Shown here one piece after another: positions 1-8,199 of a DNA stretch of 64,000 nucleotides (the stretch's first letter is position 1; every line of letters starts with the position of its first letter). Below the pieces are notes generated by a model. That model was given only the letters and a program-made list of their open reading frames with translations. It did not search any database and was not told where the DNA came from. Where the stretch lies: NCBI RefSeq assembly GCF_000720325.1, contig NZ_JOJM01000003.1, forward strand, positions 124,001-188,000. The letters run 5' to 3'. The translations under genes were made by a program, and so were the position numbers. The stretch is from Streptomyces sp. NRRL B-1347. GTDB taxonomy: Bacteria > Actinomycetota > Actinomycetes > Streptomycetales > Streptomycetaceae.

Positions 1-1794
1 GCGGCGGGCCCGCCGCCCGCTGCGGCCCTCGGCCCGTACGTCACCGTTGGCGTGCCGCAGCGTCCCGTCGTCGGCCAGGAGCAGCCGCCGCCCGCGCAGG
101 ACGGTGCCGTCGTCCTGGAAGAGGGCCGCCATGTCGTCGTACGCGTCGTCCCAGAGCTCGACCGTGTCGCCGGGCCCGGGCAGCGGGAGCGTGGCGATCA
201 TGCGCTCCACGTGTTCGGCGAGCGCTTCCGGAGCGGGCTCCCAGGGGCAGCCGAGCGCCTTGCAGACGGAGGCGAGGCGCTTGAGCCGCTCGCCGCCGAC
301 GCCCGGGTCCGCGACCACCGCGCCGGCGTCGTGGGCGCGCCGCGCGGTGAGGACGGCCAGGTCGTGCTCCGGCCACAGGACGGCGTGCCGGGGCGCGGCC
401 CAGGCGGTGTGCGGGGGCGCGCCGTCGGCGGCGAGCACGGGTACGAGCGGTACGTCGGCCAGTTCGCGGCCGTGCACGTGCCGGGCCGCCGTGACCAGGA
501 GGGCGGCCTTGCGCCTGCCGGTCTCCCAGCTCACCAGGTCCACGGCGAGGCGGCGAAGGTCTGGGGCAGGGGCGGCGCGCAGGCGCTCGGCCGCGGCGAG
601 GCAGGTCTCGGCGAGCGCGTCGAACAGCATGGCGTTCAGCGGGTGTTCGGCGTCGAGGCCGGTCCGGTCCATCTTGGTGAAGAACGGCGCGTTGACGTGG
701 GCCGCGAGGGGCGCGGACGCGCCGTCGCCCAGGGGCAGGAAGGTGTAGGTCTGGCCGCGGCGCGCCTTGCCCGCGGCGAGCGGGACGGCGACCTCGATGA
801 CGGCGGGTTCGCTCCACTTCAGCCAGGCGTCGTCGAGGAGACCGAGGCCGGTCGCCTCGGCGAGGGTGCGTCGCAGCCGCTCCGGTGCCACTTCACCGCG
901 GGCGACGAGGAACTCCCCGGTGCCGTCCAGGTCGACCTGGGCGAGGGTGACTTCGGTGCGGCCGGGAGGCCCGGCTTCTGCGGCCTCCCCCGTCGGGGCG
1001 GCGAACGGCTCCTCGGTGCGGGCGAGTTCATGGACCCGCCGCACCTCGCCGTCGGCCCGCCACTCCAGCGTCAGCCGGGCGATCCGGTCGAGGAACAGCA
1101 TGACCGGCGCCTTGGCCTCGGCGAGTTCCCGCAGACGCAGCCGCACCTCGTCGAGGGCGGCCGGGCCGCGCAGCGGAAGCCGTACCACGGTGACGTACCC
1201 GAGTGCGGCGAGCTCGGCGCAGCCGCCGGGCACGTCCGTGACGGGGAACGGGACCTGGAACGGCGGGAGTTCGTCCTGTGCCTTGCGTGCCGTGGCCTCG
1301 TTCTGGAGCAGTTCCGCGAGGTCGTCGCGCCGGGCGAAGCGGAAGCAGTAGCCGTCCAGCGGGCCGGGCCCCCGCCCCGCCGAAGCGGCGCTGTAGATCT
1401 CCGGCGCCCCGGTGATCTGCAGGACGCTGCGGAAGCCCACTCCCTTGTTGCCGATGCCCTCGCCGATCGCCTTGTCGCTGCGGGCGAACTTGCACACGGC
1501 CTCCACCCTGGACCAGGTGAACGGGGTGCCGCCGTTGGCGACGTAGAGCGTGCCCGCCTCCCCTTCGTCCTCGTCGAGCAGCACGTGCACCCGGCCGTCG
1601 CCGCGGTCCTTGGGGTGCGCGTCGTGGGCGTTCTGCAGCAGCTCCAGGAGGAAGCGGCCCGCGTAGTCGCGGGCGTTGCTCAACGACGCGGCGCGCAGTT
1701 GCAGACCGGGCTGCCAGGTCGGGGCCAGCTGCCACTCGTGCAGCACCTTGAGCGCGTAGTCCCGCAGTTGGGCCCCATACGCATGGTCAGTCAC
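1..1794 (-). CDS. Sacsin-like / HSP90-type ATPase protein, 3' part beyond window
   Basis: The reverse frame is open from a GTG at 1794, preceded by a GGGGGG run, to the left edge, so the C-terminus lies outside. The N-terminal 100 residues carry GHKL ATPase motifs: LLELLQNAHDAH (N-box, with the metal-binding Asn) and GIGNKGVGFRSVLQITGAPE (G1 box and lid). This is the arrangement of the sacsin N-terminal ATP-binding domain. The following ~480 residues contain no domain I recognise. Proteins of this type are large (often >1000 aa) and usually annotated only as sacsin N-terminal ATPase-like; some sit in defence neighbourhoods, but nothing beside it here supports that. Fold assignment is solid; the role is unknown. 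Confidence 0.8.
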   Translation of the reverse strand, partial: MTDHAYGAQLRDYALKVLHEWQLAPTWQPGLQLRAASLSNARDYAGRFLLELLQNAHDAHPKDRGDGRVHVLLDEDEGEAGTLYVANGGTPFTWSRVEAVCKFARSDKAIGEGIGNKGVGFRSVLQITGAPEIYSAASAGRGPGPLDGYCFRFARRDDLAELLQNEATARKAQDELPPFQVPFPVTDVPGGCAELAALGYVTVVRLPLRGPAALDEVRLRLRELAEAKAPVMLFLDRIARLTLEWRADGEVRRVHELARTEEPFAAPTGEAAEAGPPGRTEVTLAQVDLDGTGEFLVARGEVAPERLRRTLAEATGLGLLDDAWLKWSEPAVIEVAVPLAAGKARRGQTYTFLPLGDGASAPLAAHVNAPFFTKMDRTGLDAEHPLNAMLFDALAETCLAAAERLRAAPAPDLRRLAVDLVSWETGRRKAALLVTAARHVHGRELADVPLVPVLAADGAPPHTAWAAPRHAVLWPEHDLAVLTARRAHDAGAVVADPGVGGERLKRLASVCKALGCPWEPAPEALAEHVERMIATLPLPGPGDTVELWDDAYDDMAALFQDDGTVLRGRRLLLADDGTLRHANGDVRAEGRSGRRARR

Positions 1795-1956
1795 GGTCCC
1801 CCCAAGGGCCTGTCCGGATGCTCGGCGCCACGGTAGCGAGGCGCGCGGACGCCCGTGGCCGAGGTCCGCGTGGTCGCGCCGCTCGACCCGGACATCACGT
1901 CCACGGACCTGCTCGCCCTGTCGAACCGAGACCTCGCCTCAGGGCCCGTCCGGGGC

Positions 1957-2505
1957 TCAACGGCGTGCGTGGCGGACCTTCAGCCGTCCGAACCCCATGG
2001 CCCCGCTGATCCGGATCGTCGGCCCGGCGGGGCCGGAGGTGCGGCGCGGGACCTTGTAGAGCACGTCCTTCCATCCGGCGTGCAGCCGCTCGACGTCGAC
2101 GATCGCGTCGTGCGGCACCGTGATCCGGGCCCTGCCGGTTCCGAGCTGCAGCTCGATGTCCACCACCGCGTGCTCGATGACCGCCCGGGACAGGTCGAGC
2201 CGCACCCTTCCGTACGCGGACTGCACCTTGAGGGTGCGCGGTACGCGCCACGCGCCGCGCCGGACGATCCGTCCACCGGCGGCGGCGATCGTGGCCGGGT
2301 CCTCCTCCTGCGGCTCCGGCAGCGAGGCCAGCGCCGACGCGAGCTCCTCCCGCGTCGTGGCGGAGAGCGCGCGGTGGAGGCGGGCGTCCATCTCCTCGTG
2401 CGAGAGGTATCCGCCTGCGTACGCCTCCTGCAGGCGCCGCGCGGCCGTTTCGCGGTCGTCGTCGCCGATCAGTGTGGCCGGGTCGTCCGGGAAGGTGGGC
2501 ACCAC
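1957..2505 (-). CDS. DUF1707 (SHOCT-like) domain protein
   Basis: About 180 residues. The N-terminal third, GDDDRETAARRLQEAYAGGY then LSHEEMDARLHRALSATTREEL, is the DUF1707 pattern of actinobacterial proteins of unknown function. The C-terminal half is a DUF2154/LiaF-like beta-rich region (VDIELQLGTGRARITVPHDA). There is no membrane segment. The frame opens upstream at a GTG at 2544, but a TACAGT -10-like box at 2509-2514 lies 7 nt before GTG codons at 2505/2502, which suggests a leaderless transcript; I therefore use 2505. Cytosolic or membrane-associated; the function is not known for the family. Confidence 0.8.
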   Translation of the reverse strand: MVPTFPDDPATLIGDDDRETAARRLQEAYAGGYLSHEEMDARLHRALSATTREELASALASLPEPQEEDPATIAAAGGRIVRRGAWRVPRTLKVQSAYGRVRLDLSRAVIEHAVVDIELQLGTGRARITVPHDAIVDVERLHAGWKDVLYKVPRRTSGPAGPTIRISGAMGFGRLKVRHARR

Positions 2506-2618
2506 TTCACTGTAGTGCCGGGCCAGTTGACGGCGACGCCGCACCGGGCACCGGGATCTTCTCCGCCCGGCCCCGCATCCGCTTGCCCGGTGCGCGCGCC
2601 GGTGACAAGGTCACGACC

Positions 2619-3455
2619 ATGCCTACGTTCTCCTCGTACGACGGAACCAAGATCGCGTACCACGTGTCCGGCGACGGAACACCGCTGGTCTGCCTGCCCG
2701 GCGGCATGCGCGACTCCGTCTACCTCGGCGACCTCGGCGGCCTGTCCGCGCACCGCCGTCTGATCATGCTCGACCTGCGCGGAACGGGCCGCTCCGAGAT
2801 CCCGGCGGACCTCGGCACCTGCCGCTCCGACCGGCTCGTCGCCGACGTCGAGGCGCTGCGCGAGCACCTCGGCCTGGAGAGCATGGACCTGCTCGCGCAC
2901 TGCGCGGGCGCGAACGTGGCGGTCCAGTACGCGGGCGAACACCCGGACCGCGTCGGCACCCTCACCCTCGTCACGCCGAGCGTCCTGGCCGTCGGCATCG
3001 AGATCAGCGCGGACGTACGCCGCAGGACCGCGCGGCTGCGCGCCGACGAGCCCTGGTTCCCGGAGGCGTACGCGGCCCTGGAAGCGATCACGGCGGGCCG
3101 CGCGACGGACGGTTCCTGGGAGGCCGTCGCCCCCTTCCTGCACGGCCGTTGGGACGAGGTCGCGCAGGCCCTCCAGGCCGCCGACGCGGAGCAGAAGAAC
3201 AGCGAGGTCGTCCGGGCCTTCGGCGCGGAGGGCGCCTTCAGCCCGGCCGAGACCCGCGCGGCGCTCGCCCGCTTCACCGCGCCGGTCCTGCTGCTCGCCG
3301 GGGAGGTCGACCTCAACTCCCCGCCGCCCGCCGTGGCCGAATTCGCCGCCCTGTTCCCGCGCGCCGAGCTGGTGACGCAGCCGGGCGCCGGACACCACCC
3401 GTGGCTCGACGACCCCCAGCGCTTCGTGACCGCGGTGACGTCGTTCCTGGACTGA
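2619..3455 (+). CDS. Alpha/beta hydrolase with Cys at the nucleophile position
   Basis: 278 aa with the alpha/beta-hydrolase core: an oxyanion-hole region LVCLPGGM, a strand-turn-helix nucleophile elbow AHCAGA, Asp231 in LAGEVD and His259/260 in GAGHHPW. The usual G-x-S-x-G is A-H-C-A-G, so Cys95 replaces the catalytic Ser. Dienelactone hydrolases use Cys productively, so it may still be active; the substrate is unknown. ATG at 2619 has AAGG 9 nt upstream. It is followed by a GNAT gene with its own promoter. The closest generic name would be proline-iminopeptidase or lactonase-like hydrolase. Confidence 0.88.
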   Translation: MPTFSSYDGTKIAYHVSGDGTPLVCLPGGMRDSVYLGDLGGLSAHRRLIMLDLRGTGRSEIPADLGTCRSDRLVADVEALREHLGLESMDLLAHCAGANVAVQYAGEHPDRVGTLTLVTPSVLAVGIEISADVRRRTARLRADEPWFPEAYAALEAITAGRATDGSWEAVAPFLHGRWDEVAQALQAADAEQKNSEVVRAFGAEGAFSPAETRAALARFTAPVLLLAGEVDLNSPPPAVAEFAALFPRAELVTQPGAGHHPWLDDPQRFVTAVTSFLD

Positions 3456-3487
3456 TCCACCGCCGGCCCCGGCAGCGGCACCATCCC

Positions 3488-3517
3488 TTGCCGTAAGAGT
3501 TACTGGCGCCATAGGGT
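3488..3517 (+). promoter_or_regulatory. Probable promoter of a leaderless mRNA for the GNAT gene
   Basis: TTGCCG at 3488-3493, an 18-nt spacer and TAGGGT at 3512-3517 form a Streptomyces-type -35/-10 pair. The -10 ends 6 nt before the ATG at 3524, which puts the predicted transcription start on the start codon. Confidence 0.55.
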
Positions 3518-3523
3518 CATTAC

Positions 3524-3994
3524 ATGTCGCGTATACGTCAGGCAGTGCAGGACGACGTCCCGGAGCTCGTGCGCCTGCGGGCGCTGCTGTTCGAGGACCT
3601 CGGTGGCGAGTTCTTCAACCCCGCGTCGGGGGACGAGGGGTGGCGGCACGAGCTCGCCACGGTCCTCAAGGCGCAGCTGGGCTCGGACGCCGTGCGCGTC
3701 CTGGTCGTGGACGGCGGCGACGGGCTCGCCGCCTGCGGCATCGGCACCATCGAGCAGCGGCTGCCGGGCCCGCATCTGCGCAACGGCCGGATCGGGCTCG
3801 TCGTCGGCGTGGTCACCGACCCCGCGCACCGGCGGCGCGGCCACAGCCGCGCGATCATGCACGGCCTGCTCGACTGGTTCCGCGAGCAGGGGGCCGCCCG
3901 TGTCGATCTGCACACCTCCCACGACGGCGAGCCCCTGTACCGCGCCCTCGGGTTCACCGACCACCCCGACCCCGCCCTCTACTGGCGGCCGTGA
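3524..3994 (+). CDS. GNAT-family N-acetyltransferase
   Basis: 156 aa, a complete single GNAT domain. Motif A is visible as VVTDPAHRRRGHSRAIMHGL (pyrophosphate-binding RRRGHS), followed by motif B with the typical LYRALGF near residue 143. It transfers an acyl group from acyl-CoA to an unknown amine, in the cytosol. There is no Shine-Dalgarno sequence; the start is set by the TAGGGT promoter 7 nt upstream (leaderless). Confidence 0.92.
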   Translation: MSRIRQAVQDDVPELVRLRALLFEDLGGEFFNPASGDEGWRHELATVLKAQLGSDAVRVLVVDGGDGLAACGIGTIEQRLPGPHLRNGRIGLVVGVVTDPAHRRRGHSRAIMHGLLDWFREQGAARVDLHTSHDGEPLYRALGFTDHPDPALYWRP

Positions 3995-4139
3995 CGCGGC
4001 CTCGCCCCGGCGGGACGGCCCGCGCGGCTCCGGCACCACCGGCCGCCGGTGTCGCACACCCCACGCCCGCGCACCGGTGACCGTGCGGAAAAGCCGGGTA
4101 CGCGTTCATCCGGAACGTGGCCGAGACGCGGAGGGTGGC

Positions 4140-4826
4140 ATGGACTGGGCCCGGTTCGCACAGCAGATGGCGTCGATGGCGCGGGACCTCCTGGCGCAGG
4201 CGTCGGTGGACGCGACCCTGCGGCGTGTCACCGCGTCGGCGACCGAACTGGTGGAGGGCTGCGACGCGGCGGGCGTCCTCGTCCTGCACGGCAGAGGCGT
4301 GCAGACGCTCGCCGCCACCGACCAACTGGTCGTCGACAGCGACCAACTCCAGGAGCGGGTGCGGGAAGGCCCCTGCTTCGACGCCGCCCGCAGCTCCCTG
4401 GGCGCCCGGGTCTTCCGCATCGCCGACCTCAGCCGGGAGCAGCCGCGCTGGCCCGCCTACGCCCCGCGGGCCCACCGGCTCGGCGTGGGCAGCATGATGG
4501 GCTTCCTGCTGTTCACCGAGGACGCGGAACTCGGCGCGCTGAACCTCTACTCCCGCAGGGTCGGCGCCTTCACCGAGGCCAGCGAGCTGGCCGGCTGGCT
4601 GTTCGCCTCGCACGCCGCGGTCGCCTTCTCCAGCGCCCGCACCCACGCGCAGATGGAGCAGGCCGTCGCCACCCGCCACCTCATCGGCGAGGCCATGGGC
4701 ATCCTCATGGGAAGCCACCGCCTCACCGAGGACCAGGCCTTCGCCGTGCTGCGCCGCTATTCCCAGGAGAACAACGTCAAGCTCCGCGACGTCGCCCGCC
4801 GCGTCTGCGAGAAGGGCGGCCTGTGA
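4140..4826 (+). CDS. GAF-ANTAR transcription antiterminator
   Basis: 228 aa. Residues ~20-165 form a GAF sensor domain (VEGCDAAGVLVLHG, EGPCFDAARS, GVGSMMGFLLF). Residues ~172-225 form an ANTAR RNA-binding domain, with the helices HLIGEAMGILMGSH and AFAVLRRYSQENNVKLRDVA. ANTAR proteins bind paired hairpins in mRNA leaders and block termination; the GAF domain would sense a small ligand or redox state. The start has GGAGGG 6 nt upstream. This is one of two ANTAR genes here (the other is at 30320). No kinase partner is adjacent. Confidence 0.92.
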   Translation: MDWARFAQQMASMARDLLAQASVDATLRRVTASATELVEGCDAAGVLVLHGRGVQTLAATDQLVVDSDQLQERVREGPCFDAARSSLGARVFRIADLSREQPRWPAYAPRAHRLGVGSMMGFLLFTEDAELGALNLYSRRVGAFTEASELAGWLFASHAAVAFSSARTHAQMEQAVATRHLIGEAMGILMGSHRLTEDQAFAVLRRYSQENNVKLRDVARRVCEKGGL

Positions 4827-5426
4827 CGCTCCGCCGTGCCCGGCTCGCCCGCTCGTACACGGATCGACGACGGCGCGGCATGGCCGTCGCGGCGCCGGGT
4901 ACCCGCAGCGGGCGAGGAGCCTCCGGGTACCGACCCCAGCAGGGAATCCACGCCCCCTGGGTACCCGTGGAGGAGTGCGTCCGCAGGTCGAGTGCGCCTG
5001 CGGACGCACGCGGCCGCCACCACCCCCGGTGACGACCGCCGTCCCGTCGGCATCGCCTCCGTCCGGGACGCCCCCGGGCAACAGCCGTCGGAGGCCTCGA
5101 GGGAGCCGTGGCCTCGGGCGGTGCTGCCGGCCTCGGTCGCACACCGCGCTATGCCTCCGGTCTACTCCACCGCGCCCGGAGGCGACAGGGGCCGACCGGC
5201 CCTCGGCCGTTCCGGAGCGGCTCCGGGCGGCGCGGCGAACGGGGCCGCCGCTGGTCGGCGCCGTCGTCGTACTCCCCTGACGAGCCCGGTCTCCGTCTCG
5301 CTGCCCGCGGCGGCGACGGGCCGGTCATTCGAAGGACGTACCCGAATGTCGTCCCCGGCGCCGATCCGACGCCCCGACCGTCGGCCGAGCATGAAAGTGA
5401 TCCCCCAGACAAGGCGGTGACCCCTC
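4827..5426. other. 600-bp intergenic region, no convincing gene
   Basis: Open frames occur on both strands but none has a good start, a conserved-looking protein or consistent codon bias. The first 180 nt hold three GGGTACC(C) motifs (near 4898, 4925 and 4950) and a strong hairpin. The last 20 nt carry AAGGCGG, the ribosome site of the Rieske gene. Confidence 0.6.
4975..5009. terminator. 13-bp perfect hairpin downstream of the ANTAR gene
   Basis: GTGCGTCCGCAGG at 4975-4987 is exactly complementary to CCTGCGGACGCAC at 4997-5009, with a 9-nt loop. It lies ~150 nt after the ANTAR stop and has no T-run, as is common for Streptomyces terminators. It could also be an ANTAR target hairpin. Confidence 0.5.
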
Positions 5427-6620
5427 ATGCTGCACGACGGACTTCCCTCCCTCCTCGACGAAGTGGCCCGCGTCGCGACGCTTCCGCTGGAGCGCGGCGA
5501 GACGCTCCCGGCCCGGGCCTACACCAGCGAGCCCTTCCACGACCTCGAGCAGGAGCGCGTCTTCCGCGGCGACTGGCTGTGCGTCGGCCACGTCAGCCAG
5601 GTCGCCGGGCCCGGTGACTACCTGCGTACGGACGTCCTCGGCGAACCCCTGGTGATCACGCGGGACGAGAGCGGCGGCCTGCACGCGCTCTCGCGGGTGT
5701 GCCGCCACCGCTTCATGGACGTGCTGCCGCCCGAGACCACGCCCGAGCAGGGCACGCTGAAGCGGCTCACCTGCCCGTACCACACGTGGACGTACCGGCT
5801 GAACGGCGAGTACGCTGGGCAGCTGGCCGGTGCGCCCCTGATGAGCCAGGTCGACTTCGACCGCGCCGCGTGCCGGCTGCCCCGCCACCGCCTGGAGGTG
5901 TGGAACGGGCTGCTCATGGTCAGTGCCGACCCCGCCGCACCGGCGCTGGGCCCGCAGCTCACCCGGCTCGACGCCGCGCTCGCGCCGTACCGCCTCGCGG
6001 ATCTCGTCGTCGCGTTCACGGCACGCTGGGAGAACGTCCCGGCGAACTGGAAGGTGGCCTTCGAGAACGCCTCGGAGAACTACCACCACATGGGCACGCA
6101 CGCGGCCACCCTGGAGCCGGTCCTGCCCGGCAAGGACACCGTCGTCGAGGAGTGCGACGGGCGCGGCTTCAGCATGTTCACGCCGTTCGCCGCCGATCCG
6201 CCCCTGGAGCCGGACGCGGACGGCGCCCCGCCGGTCGGCACGCTCATCCCCGGCCTCGGCGCGCGGCAGCTGTCCGGGATGACGGTCGTGGGCGTCTTCC
6301 CGAACCTGACCCTCGCGCTCGTGCCGGACAGCGTCACGTATGTGCGCTGGATCCCCACCGGGCCGACCACCCATGACGCGCTCGTGACCGTCCTCGTCCC
6401 GGCCGACGCCGTCGACCAGCCGGACTACGAGGCGTACGTGGCCGCGTCGCGGCAGCAGCTTGAGCTCATCCAGGAGGAGGACCTGGTGGCCATCCGCGGC
6501 GTACAGCGCGGCCTGACCACCGAACCGGCCCCGTCCGGCGGACGGTTCTCCCACCTGGAGCGCCCGCTGTGGCAGTTCCAGCGCTACTTGGCCGACCGGC
6601 TGGCGGGCGGAAGGCAGTAG
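5427..6620 (+). CDS. Rieske non-haem iron oxygenase, alpha subunit type
   Basis: 397 aa. The Rieske [2Fe-2S] site is C92-x-H94 (CRHRF) with C116-x2-H119 (CPYHTW). The catalytic iron site is the H-x4-H pair H220/H225 in ENYHHMGTH. The C-terminal catalytic domain is of normal length. Enzymes of this family hydroxylate aromatic rings or demethylate quaternary amines using electrons from a separate reductase. No ferredoxin or reductase gene is adjacent, so electrons must come from elsewhere. ATG 5427 has AAGGCGG upstream. The substrate cannot be read from the sequence. Confidence 0.92.
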   Translation: MLHDGLPSLLDEVARVATLPLERGETLPARAYTSEPFHDLEQERVFRGDWLCVGHVSQVAGPGDYLRTDVLGEPLVITRDESGGLHALSRVCRHRFMDVLPPETTPEQGTLKRLTCPYHTWTYRLNGEYAGQLAGAPLMSQVDFDRAACRLPRHRLEVWNGLLMVSADPAAPALGPQLTRLDAALAPYRLADLVVAFTARWENVPANWKVAFENASENYHHMGTHAATLEPVLPGKDTVVEECDGRGFSMFTPFAADPPLEPDADGAPPVGTLIPGLGARQLSGMTVVGVFPNLTLALVPDSVTYVRWIPTGPTTHDALVTVLVPADAVDQPDYEAYVAASRQQLELIQEEDLVAIRGVQRGLTTEPAPSGGRFSHLERPLWQFQRYLADRLAGGRQ

Positions 6621-6633
6621 CCACGTCGTGGCG

Positions 6634-6664
6634 GCGGCCCGGCTCCCCCGTGGAGCCGGGCCGC
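6634..6664. terminator. Bidirectional terminator hairpin
   Basis: A 13-bp perfect inverted repeat (6634-6646 and 6652-6664, 5-nt loop) lies between the convergent Rieske and DUF6299 genes. Confidence 0.75.
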
Positions 6665-6678
6665 GGTCATGACGCCGG

Positions 6679-7101
6679 TCAGTTCAGCTCGACCCGGGCC
6701 TCCTCGTGGGCGAGCGGCTGCGGCATCGGCAGGCCGCTCTTCGTGGACAGCTTCATCAGGTGGGCCCGCACGGTGGCCGCACCGGGCTCGTAGCGGGAAC
6801 CGGTGCCCTTGCTGGTGTTGGTCCACTCGCGGACCTGGCCGTCGCAGACCGCGGCGGTGCCGCCGATGCCGGTGGACTCGTCGCCCTGGACGAGGGTGCT
6901 GCTGACGAACACCGGGCCGGGGGTGCCGTCGGGCAGACAGCGGTACGTACCGGAGAGCTCGATGGTGCCGTCGGCGGCGACCGTGCCGGTGCCGTTGACG
7001 GTCAGGTCGTCGAACCGGCCCGCGTGGGCGGGAGCGGCGGCGGCGAGGCCCGCGATGAGCAGGGTGTTCGCGGCGGCACCGAGGGCGAGGCGGACGCGCA
7101 T
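6679..7101 (-). CDS. Secreted DUF6299-like protein
   Basis: 140 aa. The N-terminus MRVRLALGAAANTLLIAGLA plus AAPAHA is a Sec signal peptide with likely cleavage after residue ~27. The mature part is a small beta-rich domain with Cys pairs (SGTYRCLPDG, AAVCDGQV), similar to secreted Streptomyces proteins annotated DUF6299. No catalytic residues are evident. ATG 7101 has AAAGG at proper spacing. Confidence 0.8.
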   Translation of the reverse strand: MRVRLALGAAANTLLIAGLAAAAPAHAGRFDDLTVNGTGTVAADGTIELSGTYRCLPDGTPGPVFVSSTLVQGDESTGIGGTAAVCDGQVREWTNTSKGTGSRYEPGAATVRAHLMKLSTKSGLPMPQPLAHEEARVELN

Positions 7102-7306
7102 GGCTGGCCTTTCGGGAGGTGAGGGGCGGTATTGCCGCCGCCAGGCATACCGGAAGGCACCATGGGTGGCTCGCAACCTCACTCGTTCGGGGACGAGTTG
7201 CGGGCCCGGGGGACGGATCCGCGGGGACGGGGGGTCCGTGGGGGCGCGTTCGGCCGGGGGGGTGGCGAACGCGCCCGCACGGAGGCTCAGGTCACCCGCT
7301 CGCGGC

Positions 7307-7954
7307 CTACCAGTCGGTGCGGCGCAGACGGAGCTCCAGCTGGCAGCCGCCGGGGCGGTTGTCGGCGTCGACGCTCACCGTCACGGGCTTGCCCTCGGTC
7401 GCCGAGCGGTACTGGCCGCGCGGCAGGTGGCCGGGGCACTGACCGCCGTCGCCGTCGGCCCAGTACTGCACGTCGAGCGCGATGTCGGTGCGTCCGGCGA
7501 GGGCGAAGGTGAGGTTGCACCAGCCCCCGCGGCCGTCGGTGTCGACGCGGATGTTCGGACCGGTGGCCCGGAACCGGGTGATGGGCAGGGCGTACGTCCC
7601 CTGGTTGCCGCACTGGCCCGCGTCCGAGCCCGGCTCCACCTGCCAGGAGTAGCTGGCGGACAGGCCGGACAGGACGTTGGACGCGTCGTGGATGCCGAAG
7701 GACAGCTGGCAGCCGCCCCCGCGGCTGTCGGTGTCGAAGCGGATCGGGGTCGTCCAGTCCGGGGCGGCCGTCCACTGCTGCTGCGGCCCTGAGCACTGTC
7801 CGGGGTCACCGTCGGGGTAGAACTGGACGCCCATCTCGGGCGCGGTCTGCTCGCTTCCGGCCGAGGCGCTCGCCGCACCCGCCACCAGCATCGTCGCCGC
7901 TGCGACGGCGCAGGCCAGCGCCTTGAGTCCGGCGCGGGGCACCGACGTTCTCAT
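7307..7954 (-). CDS. Secreted protein of three Cys-paired repeats
   Basis: 215 aa with a signal peptide ending near ASASA at residue ~32. The mature protein consists of three homologous units of about 45-50 aa at ~42-87, 101-151 and 160-210. Each has an aromatic strand, a (D/S)xGQC motif, then a strand ending (F/V)DTDxRGG-x-C-(Q/N)-L. The Cys pairs 54/82, 115/146 and 173/204 suggest one disulfide per unit. I do not recognise a named family. It faces the DUF6299 gene's upstream side and runs in the same direction; the two could be co-expressed. Probably an extracellular structural or binding protein. Confidence 0.85.
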   Translation of the reverse strand: MRTSVPRAGLKALACAVAAATMLVAGAASASAGSEQTAPEMGVQFYPDGDPGQCSGPQQQWTAAPDWTTPIRFDTDSRGGGCQLSFGIHDASNVLSGLSASYSWQVEPGSDAGQCGNQGTYALPITRFRATGPNIRVDTDGRGGWCNLTFALAGRTDIALDVQYWADGDGGQCPGHLPRGQYRSATEGKPVTVSVDADNRPGGCQLELRLRRTDW

Positions 7955-8199
7955 GGCTCACTCCCAGGTCTGGTCGCGGACGGGGGTGACACGTGGACGT
8001 GCTGAAGCCACACCACTGAGTGTGAAGTGCATGTGACCGAAGTGAGGTCAACTGGTGACGGCGACTGCCGGGGACCACCCTGCACCGTCGGCGGGCGGTG
8101 TGAAAGGTGCGGATTCGGCCGCGTGTGGCGGCCGCCGCGGGGCCGCCCGCCGCCTACCGGCATAGCCTGAAGGCCACACGTGAGGGACGGGAGGCCGAG

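Noticed and set aside
4836..5420. 194-aa forward and ~88-aa reverse frames in the 600-bp gap
   Set aside because: No ribosome site, mixed composition and no recognisable sequence; the hairpin and GGGTACC motifs suggest non-coding DNA.
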